Of a stretch of 64,000 bases of DNA, positions 17,327-26,648 are shown piece by piece. The position numbers and the translations under genes were made by a program. Within the stretch, counting starts at the first letter, position 1; every line of letters begins with the position of its first letter. The stretch is from Candidatus Aalborgiella aggregata. Lineage in GTDB: Bacteria > Pseudomonadota > Gammaproteobacteria > Burkholderiales > Burkholderiaceae_C. The DNA is taken from assembly GCA_016705065.1 (NCBI GenBank), contig JADIYY010000001.1, positions 930,001-994,000 of the forward strand, given 5' to 3'. Under the pieces are notes generated by a model. That model was not told the origin of the DNA. It worked only from the letters and a program-made list of their open reading frames with translations, and searched no databases.

Positions 17327-19153
17327 TTATGAACGACCTGCACGTTTGCGCTCGTTTTCAGTCAGATAACGTTTACGCAAACGAATAGATTTGGGTGTGA
17401 TTTCAACCAACTCATCGTCTTCAATGAATTCAACGCCGTATTCCAAAGTGCAATCGATGGGCGGTGTAATTTTGATGGCGTCCTCTTTACCGCTGACGCG
17501 GAAATTGGTCAGCTGTTTGGTGCGAGTGGCATTGACCACCAAATCATTCTCGCGGCTGTGGATGCCCACAATCATGCCTTCATACACTGGGTCATTCGCT
17601 TTGACAAACATACGTCCACGGTCGTCTAATTTACCCAATGCGTAGGTGAAAATTTCACCGGCATCCATGGATATCAACACACCGTTTTTACGTCCACCGA
17701 TGTCACCTTTGTGCGGTTCGTAGCAATCAAAAATATTGGAAATCAAGCCACTGCCGCGTGTCAAGTTCAAAAATTCATTGGTAAAACCAATCAAACCACG
17801 TGCAGGAATGCGGTACTCCAAACGCACGCGACCACGACCATCGGGTTCCATGTTGACGAGTTCGCCTTTGCGTTCACCCAGTGCTTGCATCACGCCACCT
17901 TGGTGGGTTTCTTCAATGTCAGCTGTGACCAATTCAATCGGCTCATGCTTTTCACCATTCACCGTTTTGAAAACGACGCGTGGTTTTGATACGGCCAGTT
18001 CATAGCCTTCACGGCGCATGTTCTCTAACAAAATGGTCAAGTGCAACTCACCACGGCCCATGACTTCAAAAATACCTTCTTCGTCCGTTTCATTCACGCG
18101 CAATGCCACGTTGTGCTGCAATTCTTTTTGCAAACGATCCCAAATTTGGCGACTGGTCACAAACTTGCCTTCACGACCTGCGAGCGGACTTGTGTTGACG
18201 CAGAAATTCATGGTCAAGGTGGGTTCATCCACTTTCAGCATTGGTAAGGGCATCGGGTTGGCTGGGTCAGTCAAAGTAACGCCAATTCCGACATCGGTAA
18301 TGCCATTGATCAACACAATTTCACCTGGACCCGCCTCAGTCGCTTGTACGCGATCCAGACCTTGGAATGTTAAAACTTGGTTGACGCGACCTTTCACAGG
18401 TTTGCCATCAACACCTTCCATCACAACCACATCCATCATCGGTTTGATGGTGCCTTGGCTGATACGCCCGACACCAATGCGTCCGACAAAGGTCGAAAAA
18501 TCAAGCGCCGAAATTTGCAATTGCAGCGGCGCATTGGGATCGCCTTTTTGTGCAGGCACATGCTGCAAAATGGTGTCAAACAATGCTGACATATCTGGAC
18601 CCCATTGCTCGCCTTGACCACCCTCTTCTAATGAAGACCAGCCATTGATACCGGATGCATAGACAACTGGGAAATCCAATTGTTCATCGTTCGCTCCCAA
18701 TTTGTCAAACAAATCAAAAGCAGCGTCAACAACAAAACTGGGGCGCGCACCCGGCTTGTCCACTTTGTTCACCACCAAAATTGGGCGCAAGCCTAAAGCT
18801 AGGGCTTTTTTCGTCACAAAGCGAGTTTGTGGCATAGGACCTTCTTGAGCGTCAATCAACAACACCACACCATCCACCATGGACAAAGCACGTTCAACTT
18901 CGCCGCCAAAGTCCGCATGGCCTGGTGTGTCAACGATGTTGATGTGTGTACCCTTCCAGCTCACAGCACAGTTTTTTGCCAAAATTGTAATGCCACGCTC
19001 TTTTTCAATGGCGTTGTTGTCCATCACGGTATCCACCACTTTTTCATGCTCGGCAAACGTGCCGGATTGACGCAGCAGTTGATCAACCATGGTGGTTTTA
19101 CCATGGTCAACGTGCGCGATGATGGCAATATTGCGAATTTGTTTTTGTGTCAT
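17327..19153 (-). CDS. typA: translational GTPase TypA/BipA
   Basis: 608 residues, normal length. The GTP-binding domain has G1 IAHVDHGKTTMVDQL, G2 ERGITI, G3 VDTPGHADFGGEVE and G4 VVNKVDKP. The later parts carry the EF-G-like domain III/V region (GRGELHLTILLENMRREGYE) and the BipA-specific C-terminal domain ending RKRYLTENERKRAGRS. TypA binds ribosomes and assists 50S assembly at low temperature or stress. SD AGGAAG precedes the ATG. It follows truB on the minus strand across an 82-bp gap. Confidence 0.97.
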   Translation of the reverse strand: MTQKQIRNIAIIAHVDHGKTTMVDQLLRQSGTFAEHEKVVDTVMDNNAIEKERGITILAKNCAVSWKGTHINIVDTPGHADFGGEVERALSMVDGVVLLIDAQEGPMPQTRFVTKKALALGLRPILVVNKVDKPGARPSFVVDAAFDLFDKLGANDEQLDFPVVYASGINGWSSLEEGGQGEQWGPDMSALFDTILQHVPAQKGDPNAPLQLQISALDFSTFVGRIGVGRISQGTIKPMMDVVVMEGVDGKPVKGRVNQVLTFQGLDRVQATEAGPGEIVLINGITDVGIGVTLTDPANPMPLPMLKVDEPTLTMNFCVNTSPLAGREGKFVTSRQIWDRLQKELQHNVALRVNETDEEGIFEVMGRGELHLTILLENMRREGYELAVSKPRVVFKTVNGEKHEPIELVTADIEETHQGGVMQALGERKGELVNMEPDGRGRVRLEYRIPARGLIGFTNEFLNLTRGSGLISNIFDCYEPHKGDIGGRKNGVLISMDAGEIFTYALGKLDDRGRMFVKANDPVYEGMIVGIHSRENDLVVNATRTKQLTNFRVSGKEDAIKITPPIDCTLEYGVEFIEDDELVEITPKSIRLRKRYLTENERKRAGRS

Positions 19154-19235
19154 ATTTACTTCCTAGCTTACTTTCTTGGTTAACTCTTAATTTGTATCAA
19201 TCTTAAAATCGTTCCCTTACGCACTCAGTATTCAA

Positions 19236-20216
19236 TCAGTGCGCAACGGTCATTTGTTCTATTTCCAATTTGCTTAATAAGCGATCTGGATGCAATTCAC
19301 CATTTCGTACGCGCCCTACTCCCAATAGTGTGAGTGGATTTTTCCCATATACAGCGACTTGATCCGCATCGGGCCAAGCACCTTTACGGGACAAACCATT
19401 GGTAAAGCGCTGTGCATCCACAGTGTCTAAATCAATCTTCACATGACCATCTAACATGGCATCTACTGGCAACAAATGCACCAATCGCTGCTCTTCGTTC
19501 ATGGCTTCTAAATCCTCAATCGTGATGCACTCCTTCACATCAAACCCACCCGTCGCCGAACGGCGCAAGCTGCTCAAATGTGCTCCGCAACCCAATGCTT
19601 CACCAATGTCTTCAGCCAAAGTGCGGATATACGTTCCTTTGCTGCAATTTACTATAATTTTTATAGCATCATAGGCAATAAAATAACCATCTACAGCATA
19701 AATTGTTACTCTTCTTGCCAATCTCTCTACTTCTATTCCCGCTCTGGCGTATTCATACAGGGCTTTGCCGTCTTTCTTCAAAGCACTGTGCATGGGTGGT
19801 ACTTGCTCAATTTCACCGTGAAACCGTTTCAGCACACTTTGCAATAAATCATCCGAAACGTTTACCTCTCGCTTTTCAATCACTGCGCCTTCGGCGTCTC
19901 CAGTACTTGTTTTAATGCCCAATTGCGCAATAGCTTCATATTGTTTATCCGCATCCAAATGCATTTGACTGAACTTGGTTGCAGCGCCCAAACAGATGGG
20001 TAACAAGCCAGTGGCCAATGGGTCCAATGTCCCAGTATGCCCCGCTTTTTCAGCCCGTAAAAGCCACTTTACTTTTTGCAAAGCATCATTACTGGATATG
20101 CCTTTGGATTTATCCAACAACAAAACGCCATGAACCGGTCTGCGAACGATTCGAACACGGTCTTTTTGTTTTGACTTTTTTCCTTCTCCTAAGTCAGCAG
20201 TTACAAGCTCACTCAC
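19236..20216 (-). CDS. truB: tRNA pseudouridine(55) synthase TruB
   Basis: 326 residues from GTG 20214-20216, one base after the rbfA stop. Catalytic Asp65 lies in AGHTGTLDPLATGLLPI; family segments KQYEAIAQLG, PMHSALKKDGKALYEYAR and CSKGTYIRTLAEDIGEALG are intact. It makes pseudouridine 55 in the T-loop of tRNAs. Residues ~171-190 (YFIAYDAIKIIVN region, just before CSKGTY) are encoded by a copy of the dispersed repeat, yet the spacing from V-T-I-Y to C-S-K-G equals that of E. coli TruB as I recall it, so the enzyme may still be functional. Confidence 0.94.
   Translation of the reverse strand: MSELVTADLGEGKKSKQKDRVRIVRRPVHGVLLLDKSKGISSNDALQKVKWLLRAEKAGHTGTLDPLATGLLPICLGAATKFSQMHLDADKQYEAIAQLGIKTSTGDAEGAVIEKREVNVSDDLLQSVLKRFHGEIEQVPPMHSALKKDGKALYEYARAGIEVERLARRVTIYAVDGYFIAYDAIKIIVNCSKGTYIRTLAEDIGEALGCGAHLSSLRRSATGGFDVKECITIEDLEAMNEEQRLVHLLPVDAMLDGHVKIDLDTVDAQRFTNGLSRKGAWPDADQVAVYGKNPLTLLGVGRVRNGELHPDRLLSKLEIEQMTVAH
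19649..19707 (-). repeat. dispersed hairpin repeat, copy R3, inside truB
   Basis: In reverse orientation the copy reads TTATTGCCTATGATGCTAT then a stretch ending TTATAG, matching the repeat core TTATTGCCTAAGGTGCTAT...TTATAG. It lies in frame within truB. Confidence 0.75.
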
Positions 20217-20217
20217 T

Positions 20218-20583
20218 TCAATCTTCTTTAACCTGTGTCGCGACGGCTTTGGCTATCAGCGCATTCATATCTGCCGCATTTTCTGAAGTGCGGTCAAACA
20301 AAAAATGCAAGGTGGGTACCGTATGGATATGCAATCGTTTGAACAAGCCATTACGCAAAAAGCCTGCCGCTTGGTTCAATGCAATCTCACACTGATTCTT
20401 ATCGCCCATCAAGACACTGAAGTAAACCTTGGCATGCGCATAGTCTGGCGTCACCTCAACCGCTTGAATGGTCACCATGCCAACTCGCGGATCTTTCAAC
20501 TCGCGCGCAATCAACTCCGTCAAATCTCTCTGAATTTGATCGGCCACTTTAAAACTGCGGTTGGGGGTTTTTGACTTTTTCAT
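20218..20583 (-). CDS. rbfA: 30S ribosome-binding factor RbfA
   Basis: 121 residues. KH-type small protein with typical segments RSFKVADQIQRDLTELI, KDPRVGMVTIQAVEVTPDYA and HAKVYFSVL. RbfA binds the 5' region of 16S rRNA during late 30S maturation and cold adaptation. It lies between lepB and truB; its TGA is followed after one base by the truB GTG, indicating translational coupling. Confidence 0.95.
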   Translation of the reverse strand: MKKSKTPNRSFKVADQIQRDLTELIARELKDPRVGMVTIQAVEVTPDYAHAKVYFSVLMGDKNQCEIALNQAAGFLRNGLFKRLHIHTVPTLHFLFDRTSENAADMNALIAKAVATQVKED

Positions 20584-20595
20584 TGATGGTAATTT

Positions 20596-21270
20596 TTACA
20601 AAGCCAACCACCAACGACCAGCGCGTGGCAAATAAAATGATTCTGGATCGTGCGACATCACGACACGTTCGGCACGACCGGTGATGCGATCTACATCGAT
20701 GAATCCAATGAAACGTGAATCATTGCTGTTATCACGGCTATCACCCAAAACCAAAATATGGCCAAATGGGACTTGCACCGCATCGAAATCTTTGAAACGG
20801 TTCAACTCCACCAATCTGGCTGACTCGTAAGTTTTTTGCCCTAATTGCTCTTGCCAAATTTCGGCACTCAATGGGCCCATTTCGGAAGGTATCAAACGGC
20901 TCGTTTCAATCAATTTGCGCTGAACAACCTGGCCATTGATAAAAACAGTGTTATCCCGCATTTCCACAGTATCACCGGCAATGGCTACGACGCGTTTGAT
21001 CAAATTAACTTCATCTAATGGTGAGTCAAAAGTGATCACATCGCCACGCTCTGGCGCACCCCAACGCACTAAGTGATGCAAAGTAAAAGGTACGCGCAAA
21101 CTGTAGGCAACTTTATTGACACCCACTCGATCGCCTTGAATCAAAGTTGGATTCATAGACGATGAAGGGATATAACTCCAATCTGCAACAGCAGATCGAA
21201 GCACAAACATCAGCCCTAAAAAGAGTATGAAACCCTTGTTGTTGTGCCAAATGGATTTAATGGATGTCAT
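20596..21270 (-). CDS. lepB: signal peptidase I (short, single-span LepB-like)
   Basis: 224 residues with one N-terminal membrane span (~residues 12-30) followed by the periplasmic catalytic domain. S26 box B YIPSSSMNPTL has the nucleophile Ser38; box D LIKRVVAIAGD has the general base Lys92; box E GDSRDNSNDSRFIG is intact. It cleaves signal peptides of exported proteins. E. coli LepB has two spans and normally sits behind lepA; here a one-span form sits between infB and rbfA, genes that are usually adjacent, so it may be a second or relocated copy. Its stop is 13 bp before rbfA. Confidence 0.92.
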   Translation of the reverse strand: MTSIKSIWHNNKGFILFLGLMFVLRSAVADWSYIPSSSMNPTLIQGDRVGVNKVAYSLRVPFTLHHLVRWGAPERGDVITFDSPLDEVNLIKRVVAIAGDTVEMRDNTVFINGQVVQRKLIETSRLIPSEMGPLSAEIWQEQLGQKTYESARLVELNRFKDFDAVQVPFGHILVLGDSRDNSNDSRFIGFIDVDRITGRAERVVMSHDPESFYLPRAGRWWLAL

Positions 21271-21285
21271 GTTGCACTAAAGTTT

Positions 21286-24225
21286 TTATAGCTCACGTGC
21301 CACTTCGCGAATTTCAAAGAATTCCAAGAAATCACCTTCGGCAATATCGTTGTAACCTTTGATATTCAAACCGCAATCAAAGCCTTCACGCACTTCTTTG
21401 GCATCGTCTTTGAAACGTTTGAGAGAATCCAACTCGCCTGTGAAAATCACCACATTGTTGCGCAGTAAACGCAACTGAGCCGTACGTTTAACCAAGCCAG
21501 AAGTGACCATACAACCCGCAATAGATCCCACTTTGCTTGCTTTGAACACTTGACGAATCTCAGCCGTACCGATGACTTCTTCCACCTTATCAGGTGTCAA
21601 CATGCCAGACAACGCAGCTTTCAGATCATCAACTGCGGCGTAAATAATATCGTAGTAACGAATCTCAACGGCATTCCCTTCGGCCAACTTTCGTGCGCCT
21701 GCATCGGCACGCGTATTGAAGCCAATAATGACCGCTTTGGATGCAATAGCCAAGTTCACATCTGATTCGCTGACACCACCAACACCGCTGTAAACGATTT
21801 GAATTTTGACTTCATCCGTAGACAATTTAAGCAGTGATTGTGCCAAGGCTTCCTGCGAACCTTGTACGTCTGCTTTGATGATAATTGGCAGCAGTTTGAT
21901 TTCGCCTGCGGTCATGTCCGTGAACATATTTTCCAACTTAGAGGCTTGCTGTTTAGCTAATTTGGTATGACGGAATTTGCCAGCACGGTAGGTGGCAATT
22001 TCACGTGCACGCTTTTCATCAGCCATGACCAGGAAATCATCACCCGCTTTTGGAACTTCGGTTAAACCTTGAATTTCGACTGGAATTGACGGACCAGCAG
22101 TCTTGATAGCTTTGCCATTCTCGTCCAACATGGCGCGCACACGACCATAGGTCGAACCCGCCAAAACAACGTCGCCCGTTTTCAACGTGCCTGATTGAAC
22201 CAAGATGGTTGCAACTGCACCACGTCCTTTGTCTAAGCGGGCTTCAATGACCAAACCTTTGGCCAATGCATCTACTGGCGCACGCAGTTCGAGCACCTCT
22301 GCTTGTAACAGAACCTGCTCAAGCAATGCATCAATCCCTTCACCAGTTCTTGCTGATACGCCCACAAATGGAGAGTCACCACCAAATTCTTCTGGAATAA
22401 CTTCTTCAGTGACCAGCTCACCTTTCACGCGTTCGATATTGGCATCAGGCTTGTCAATTTTGTTGATCGCAACCACGATGGGAACACCAGCGGCCTTAGC
22501 ATGTTTGATCGCCTCTTTGGTTTGTGGCATCACGCCATCATCCGCAGCAACAACCAAAATCACAATGTCAGTCGCAGTCGCACCACGTGCACGCATGGCA
22601 GTAAATGCCTCATGACCTGGTGTGTCTAAAAACGAAATCATGCCGCGCGGTGTTTCGACGTGGTAAGCACCAATGTGCTGAGTAATACCACCGGCTTCAC
22701 CTGACGCCACCTTTGCACGACGAATGTAATCAAGCAACGATGTTTTACCGTGATCTACGTGGCCCATCACAGTAACAACTGGCGGCCTTGGTAAAGTCTC
22801 CGCCACTTGCGATGAAACTTCATCATCGGTAAACGCATCCACCTCATCCAATGCGGCAACGACTGCTTTGTGGCCCAATTCTTCTACAACAATCATGGCC
22901 GTATCTTGATCCAGCGGCTGATTGATGGTGACCATTTGACCCAACTTCATGAGCTGCTTAATCACCTCTGATGCTTTGATGGCCATTTTGTGGGCCAATT
23001 CAGCAACCGTAATGGTTTCTGGCACATGAATTTCTAAGACACGTACTTCAACTGGCGCGGTCTCAGTGCGCTCTTCGCGTTCGTTACGGTCATTCCCGCG
23101 TTTACCTTTGCCACCGCTGCGCCAGCTGGTACCACGACCAGCGCCTGCAGTTGTATCCCCACGTGTCGGAATGCCTTTTTTCTTGGCTGGATCGCCCGCC
23201 CAGCTGCTTGAAAGTTTGGCTGATTTAACCTCTTTACCTGCTGCTGTAGTCGTTGTGGCTGCGCCAGCTTTATCACCTGGTTTGGCACCAGTTTTTGCAA
23301 CTGTACTGCCCGCTGCCGGTTTATGCAAAGTACCTTTGATAACTGGCTCTGGCTTTTTCGCAACCATCACAGGTTTTGCTGGGGCGGACATCATGCTGCG
23401 AATAGCGGCTGCTTCGGCCTCTGCTTTACGGCGACGGTCACCCAAATCTTTCACACGTTCGTTTTCAGCAACAATCAGTGCTTTTGAATCTGCCACACCT
23501 TTGGCAACGGCTGCAATTTCTTCATTGGCTATTTCCTGTGCTTTGAGCTTGGCGGCATCAGCCGCTTGTGCCTTCGCCTCTGCGGCTTTCAAAGCGTCTT
23601 CAGCTGCTTTTTCAGCTTTTGGATCTGCCTCGGGGACTATTTTGTTTCCAGCGCGCTTAGTAGGTTTTTTGACAACGATTTCTGGTGCTGGGTTGGAGAC
23701 AGGAATGTCAACCGCTTCCTTGATCGCCTTGTTTTGCTCTTCTGCTTGCAAAACTTGCTCTTCGCGCAAGCGACGTTGCTCAATCAGTTTGGCTTCTTCG
23801 TCACGAATCGCAGCAGCTTCTTGTTCAGCTTCTTTTTCGCGTCGTTCCAATTCAGATTGTTCAAACAACAACTTGGCCTGCTCGGAAGCCGACAACGCAG
23901 CAGCTTCTGCTGCTTCAGTCGATTCATCGCGCTGGATGAGCGTGCGTTTCTTACGCACCTCAACTTGAATCGTACGTGCTTTGCCAGTTGCATCAGCTTG
24001 CTTGATTTCAGTGGTGGATTTTTTCACCAAAGTAATCTTTTTGCGCTCGCCAGAAGCCGTGCCATGACTGGCTTGCAAATGTGCTAACAACTTTTGCTTA
24101 TCGGCATCACTCAAAGTGTCAGTTGCAGCTGATTTAGCCACACCCGCACTTTTAAGCTGCTCAATGAGCGTACTGGTTGATTTTTTGAGTTCTGCCGCAA
24201 ATTCGGCAACGGTTGTGTTGGACAT
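21286..24225 (-). CDS. infB: translation initiation factor IF-2
   Basis: 979 residues, long as in other betaproteobacteria. N-terminal IF2_N module (SNTTVAEFAAELKKSTSTLI), then a long charged Ala/Glu/Lys-rich linker (~residues 100-400), a second IF2_N (ITVAELAHKMAIKASEVIK) and the GTPase with G1 VMGHVDHGKTSLLDYI, G3 FLDTPGHEAFTAM and G4 INKIDKPDAN. The C-terminal domains II-IV end in IAEGDFLEFFEIREVAREL. IF-2 delivers fMet-tRNA to the 30S initiation complex. The ATG is 24 bp after nusA in the operon. Confidence 0.97.
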   Translation of the reverse strand: MSNTTVAEFAAELKKSTSTLIEQLKSAGVAKSAATDTLSDADKQKLLAHLQASHGTASGERKKITLVKKSTTEIKQADATGKARTIQVEVRKKRTLIQRDESTEAAEAAALSASEQAKLLFEQSELERREKEAEQEAAAIRDEEAKLIEQRRLREEQVLQAEEQNKAIKEAVDIPVSNPAPEIVVKKPTKRAGNKIVPEADPKAEKAAEDALKAAEAKAQAADAAKLKAQEIANEEIAAVAKGVADSKALIVAENERVKDLGDRRRKAEAEAAAIRSMMSAPAKPVMVAKKPEPVIKGTLHKPAAGSTVAKTGAKPGDKAGAATTTTAAGKEVKSAKLSSSWAGDPAKKKGIPTRGDTTAGAGRGTSWRSGGKGKRGNDRNEREERTETAPVEVRVLEIHVPETITVAELAHKMAIKASEVIKQLMKLGQMVTINQPLDQDTAMIVVEELGHKAVVAALDEVDAFTDDEVSSQVAETLPRPPVVTVMGHVDHGKTSLLDYIRRAKVASGEAGGITQHIGAYHVETPRGMISFLDTPGHEAFTAMRARGATATDIVILVVAADDGVMPQTKEAIKHAKAAGVPIVVAINKIDKPDANIERVKGELVTEEVIPEEFGGDSPFVGVSARTGEGIDALLEQVLLQAEVLELRAPVDALAKGLVIEARLDKGRGAVATILVQSGTLKTGDVVLAGSTYGRVRAMLDENGKAIKTAGPSIPVEIQGLTEVPKAGDDFLVMADEKRAREIATYRAGKFRHTKLAKQQASKLENMFTDMTAGEIKLLPIIIKADVQGSQEALAQSLLKLSTDEVKIQIVYSGVGGVSESDVNLAIASKAVIIGFNTRADAGARKLAEGNAVEIRYYDIIYAAVDDLKAALSGMLTPDKVEEVIGTAEIRQVFKASKVGSIAGCMVTSGLVKRTAQLRLLRNNVVIFTGELDSLKRFKDDAKEVREGFDCGLNIKGYNDIAEGDFLEFFEIREVAREL

Positions 24226-24249
24226 AGTCTTTGTAATCTTTCATAACCA

Positions 24250-25758
24250 TTAAGCTTGCGGGTTTGTTTGCGTAGAAGCTTCTTCGGTGAACCAATGTTC
24301 CCTAGCTTTCATAATCAAGGTTTTGGCTTCAGCCTCAGACTGAGCGGTGATTTCGATTAACTCATCAACCGCCAAGTCAGCCAAGTCATCTAATGTATGT
24401 ACACCACCTTCAGCCAATTTGCTGATTAAAGTTGGCGTTAAACCTTCTAAATCGCGTAAGTCTTGTGATGCCTCTTCAACATTTTCTTCTTTTGCAATTT
24501 CCATGGTTAACAAGGCGTCTTTTGCGCGTGAACGCAATTCATTCACTGTGTCTTCATCAAAGCTTTCAATCTCTAACATCTCTTGCAATGGCACATACGC
24601 CACCTCTTCCAGACTGGTGAAACCTTCCGCGATCAGGATATCGGCAATGTCTTCATCGACATCCAATTTTTCCATGAACAATTTGCGGCTGGCATCGGTT
24701 TCATTGGCGGTTTTTTCAGCTGATTCAGCTGCATCCAAAATGTTAATCTTCCAACCCGTCAACTCAGAAGCCAAACGCACATTTTGACCACCGCGACCAA
24801 TTGCAAGCGCCAGATTTTCTTCATCACAAACCACGTCCATAGCATGACGCTCTTCATCCACAACGATAGAAGATACGTTAGCCGGCGCTAACGCACCAAT
24901 CACAAACTGGGCTGGATCTTCACTCCACAAAACGATATCGACGCGCTCGCCACCGAGTTCGGTGGTCACCGCATTGACACGCGTACCACGCACGCCGACA
25001 CAGGTGCCAATAGGATCAACCCGTTTGTCGTGAGACAGCACTGCGATTTTGGCGCGTGAGCCTGCATCACGTGCGCAAGATTTAATCTCTAACAAACCTT
25101 GCTCGATTTCGGGCACTTCGTTGCGGAACAATTCCACCATGTATTGCGGCGCATTGCGCGACAAGATAATCGGTGCACCACGCAGTGTGCTGTCGACCTC
25201 CATGATGTACGCTTTGACACGGTCACCAGTGCGGAAGTTTTCTTTTGGAATCATGTCTGCGCGGCGCAAACGGCCTTCAACACGTCCGCTCTCGACGATC
25301 AAATCGCCTTTGTCTAAGCGCTTCACAGTGCCTACCAAAATCTTTTCACCACGCGACATAAAGTCACTCAAAATCATCTCGCGTTCAGCTTCGCGGATTT
25401 TTTGCAAAATGACTTGCTTGGCTGCCATTGCACCGATTCGCCCAATCGGCAGTGATGGAACCGCTTCTTCAATGTATTCATCGACCTCGATATCAGGAAT
25501 TTGTTCTTTCGCTTCAAAATGAAGTATTTCTTGATCTGGAAGTTGCAGACCCGCCTCATCTGGCACAACGTGCCATCTGCGAAATGTTTCGTAATTACCC
25601 GTGTCAGGGTTCATGGCAACGCGGATGTCGACATCGCCTGGATACAGCTTTTTGGTGGCTTGAGCCAATGCGGCTTCAACTGCGCCAAAAACGACGTCCA
25701 ATTCCACATTTTTTTCACGAGATATAGCCTCAACCAACATCAACATTTCGCGATTCAT
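24250..25758 (-). CDS. nusA: transcription termination/antitermination protein NusA
   Basis: 502 residues. NusA N-terminal RNAP-binding domain (MLMLVEAISREKNVELDVVF), S1 domain (GEKILVGTVKRLDKGDLIVE), two KH domains (KRVDPIGTCVGVRGTRVNA and ENLALAIGRGGQNVRLAS) and two C-terminal acidic repeats around LIAEGFTSLEEVAY and LAEGGVHTLDDLADL, as in E. coli-type NusA. It controls pausing, termination and antitermination. Second gene of rimP-nusA-infB. Confidence 0.97.
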   Translation of the reverse strand: MNREMLMLVEAISREKNVELDVVFGAVEAALAQATKKLYPGDVDIRVAMNPDTGNYETFRRWHVVPDEAGLQLPDQEILHFEAKEQIPDIEVDEYIEEAVPSLPIGRIGAMAAKQVILQKIREAEREMILSDFMSRGEKILVGTVKRLDKGDLIVESGRVEGRLRRADMIPKENFRTGDRVKAYIMEVDSTLRGAPIILSRNAPQYMVELFRNEVPEIEQGLLEIKSCARDAGSRAKIAVLSHDKRVDPIGTCVGVRGTRVNAVTTELGGERVDIVLWSEDPAQFVIGALAPANVSSIVVDEERHAMDVVCDEENLALAIGRGGQNVRLASELTGWKINILDAAESAEKTANETDASRKLFMEKLDVDEDIADILIAEGFTSLEEVAYVPLQEMLEIESFDEDTVNELRSRAKDALLTMEIAKEENVEEASQDLRDLEGLTPTLISKLAEGGVHTLDDLADLAVDELIEITAQSEAEAKTLIMKAREHWFTEEASTQTNPQA

Positions 25759-25866
25759 ATTACTTCTCTCCTATGACTAATGATTCAATTTCTTAAAACA
25801 ATCTGCAATGATCAACATCAAGATCTATTGCAACTTATTCTGTTGTGGTATCCCAAATTTGATAAC

Positions 25867-26460
25867 CTAAGTATTTCGGCCTTTAAAATTTACAATTGGC
25901 GCCAACCTCGCTTCACGAACCTCATTCAAACGAAAGCCCAGTACCTGTACAGGTTGCGGTGCTCTTTTCTTGCTGACACGAACACCTGGTTTGACAGGTG
26001 GTGCGTCGCTCCAAACAATTTGCCAATGATTTTGATCAGCAGCATTGGCGAGCACACCATCACTCATCTCTACACCCTCTAAAGTGCCACGAAATTTTTT
26101 CCGCAACGCACTCACTTGACCATTTGCAGCCAAACCGATAGGTTCGCGCAAAGTCAGGTCAATTTCACTGCCAACAAAACGTTCAAAATCTTTTTCATTT
26201 CGCAATGGCCGATCAATACCAGGTGAAGAAACTTCCAATCGACTGTATTGCACACCATCAACTTCTAATGAAAACTGCAATTGCCGAGTGACCTTTTCGC
26301 AATCTTCGACAGTTATTCGCCTGTCATTTCCAGCCGGATCGTTTTGTTCCCAAGGATAATCAATCGTGACACGCAGCAATCCGCCAGCAGAGCGTTGTAT
26401 CTCTACCAAGTCGTAACCAAAACCGGTCACAATTTGCTCAATTACTTTCTCAGAAGCCAA
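25867..26460 (-). CDS. rimP: ribosome maturation factor RimP
   Basis: 197 residues from TTG 26458-26460. That start is supported by AAGGA seven bases upstream in the mRNA, and no in-frame ATG precedes the conserved region. Family signatures: VTGFGYDLVEIQRSAGGLLR, RITVEDCEKVTRQL and RLEVSSPGIDRPLRNEKDF. RimP is needed for 30S subunit maturation. First coding gene of the nusA-infB operon, 66 bp downstream of a leader terminator. The C-terminal tail is basic and longer than that of the E. coli protein. Confidence 0.93.
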   Translation of the reverse strand: MASEKVIEQIVTGFGYDLVEIQRSAGGLLRVTIDYPWEQNDPAGNDRRITVEDCEKVTRQLQFSLEVDGVQYSRLEVSSPGIDRPLRNEKDFERFVGSEIDLTLREPIGLAANGQVSALRKKFRGTLEGVEMSDGVLANAADQNHWQIVWSDAPPVKPGVRVSKKRAPQPVQVLGFRLNEVREARLAPIVNFKGRNT

Positions 26461-26525
26461 CTCATCGTCCTTGCAAAATAGCCAATAAATACAACCAATT
26501 CACCACAAACACAAACCGTTCAGAC

Positions 26526-26553
26526 AAAAAAAACGGGCTTAGAAAATAGCCCG
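26526..26553 (-). terminator. intrinsic terminator upstream of rimP
   Basis: In the minus-strand RNA, CGGGCT (26553-26548) pairs with AGCCCG (26539-26534) over an 8-base loop and is followed by eight U residues (26533-26526). It lies 66 bp before the rimP start on the same strand. Confidence 0.85.
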
Positions 26554-26642
26554 TATAGTGCATAACAATCCGTGAGGAAGTCTGCTTATTCGTCAGAGTA
26601 ATGATTTAAACTAGATGCAGCGGCATACCAGGTCAAACCTAA
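26526..26642 (-). ncRNA. putative rimP leader RNA / small RNA
   Basis: A perfect TATAAT box on the minus strand would start RNA near 26642, and an intrinsic terminator closes it at 26526, giving about 117 nt. The RNA can form an internal hairpin (UCUG...CAGA around 26581-26597) plus the terminator stem. Gammaproteobacteria have a described rimP leader attenuator in the same place; this may be an analogous element or an independent small RNA. I recognise no known RNA family in the sequence itself, and no tRNA (as E. coli metY) is present here. Confidence 0.5.
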
Positions 26643-26648
26643 GATAGT

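Noticed and set aside
17293..17330. Direct repeat CGTTATTCGTTA / CGCTATTCGTTA between the EamA gene and typA
   Set aside because: Short tandem similarity with no clear structure or known function.
23066..23968. Long open frame (about 300 codons) on the strand opposite infB
   Set aside because: It mirrors the Ala/Lys/Glu-rich linker of IF-2, is low-complexity Ser/Ala/Arg, has no SD or domain, and is explained by codon bias of the sense gene.
26478..26494. TAGCCAATAAATAC string just upstream of rimP
   Set aside because: Similar to part of the repeat core, but too short and without a hairpin to count as a copy.
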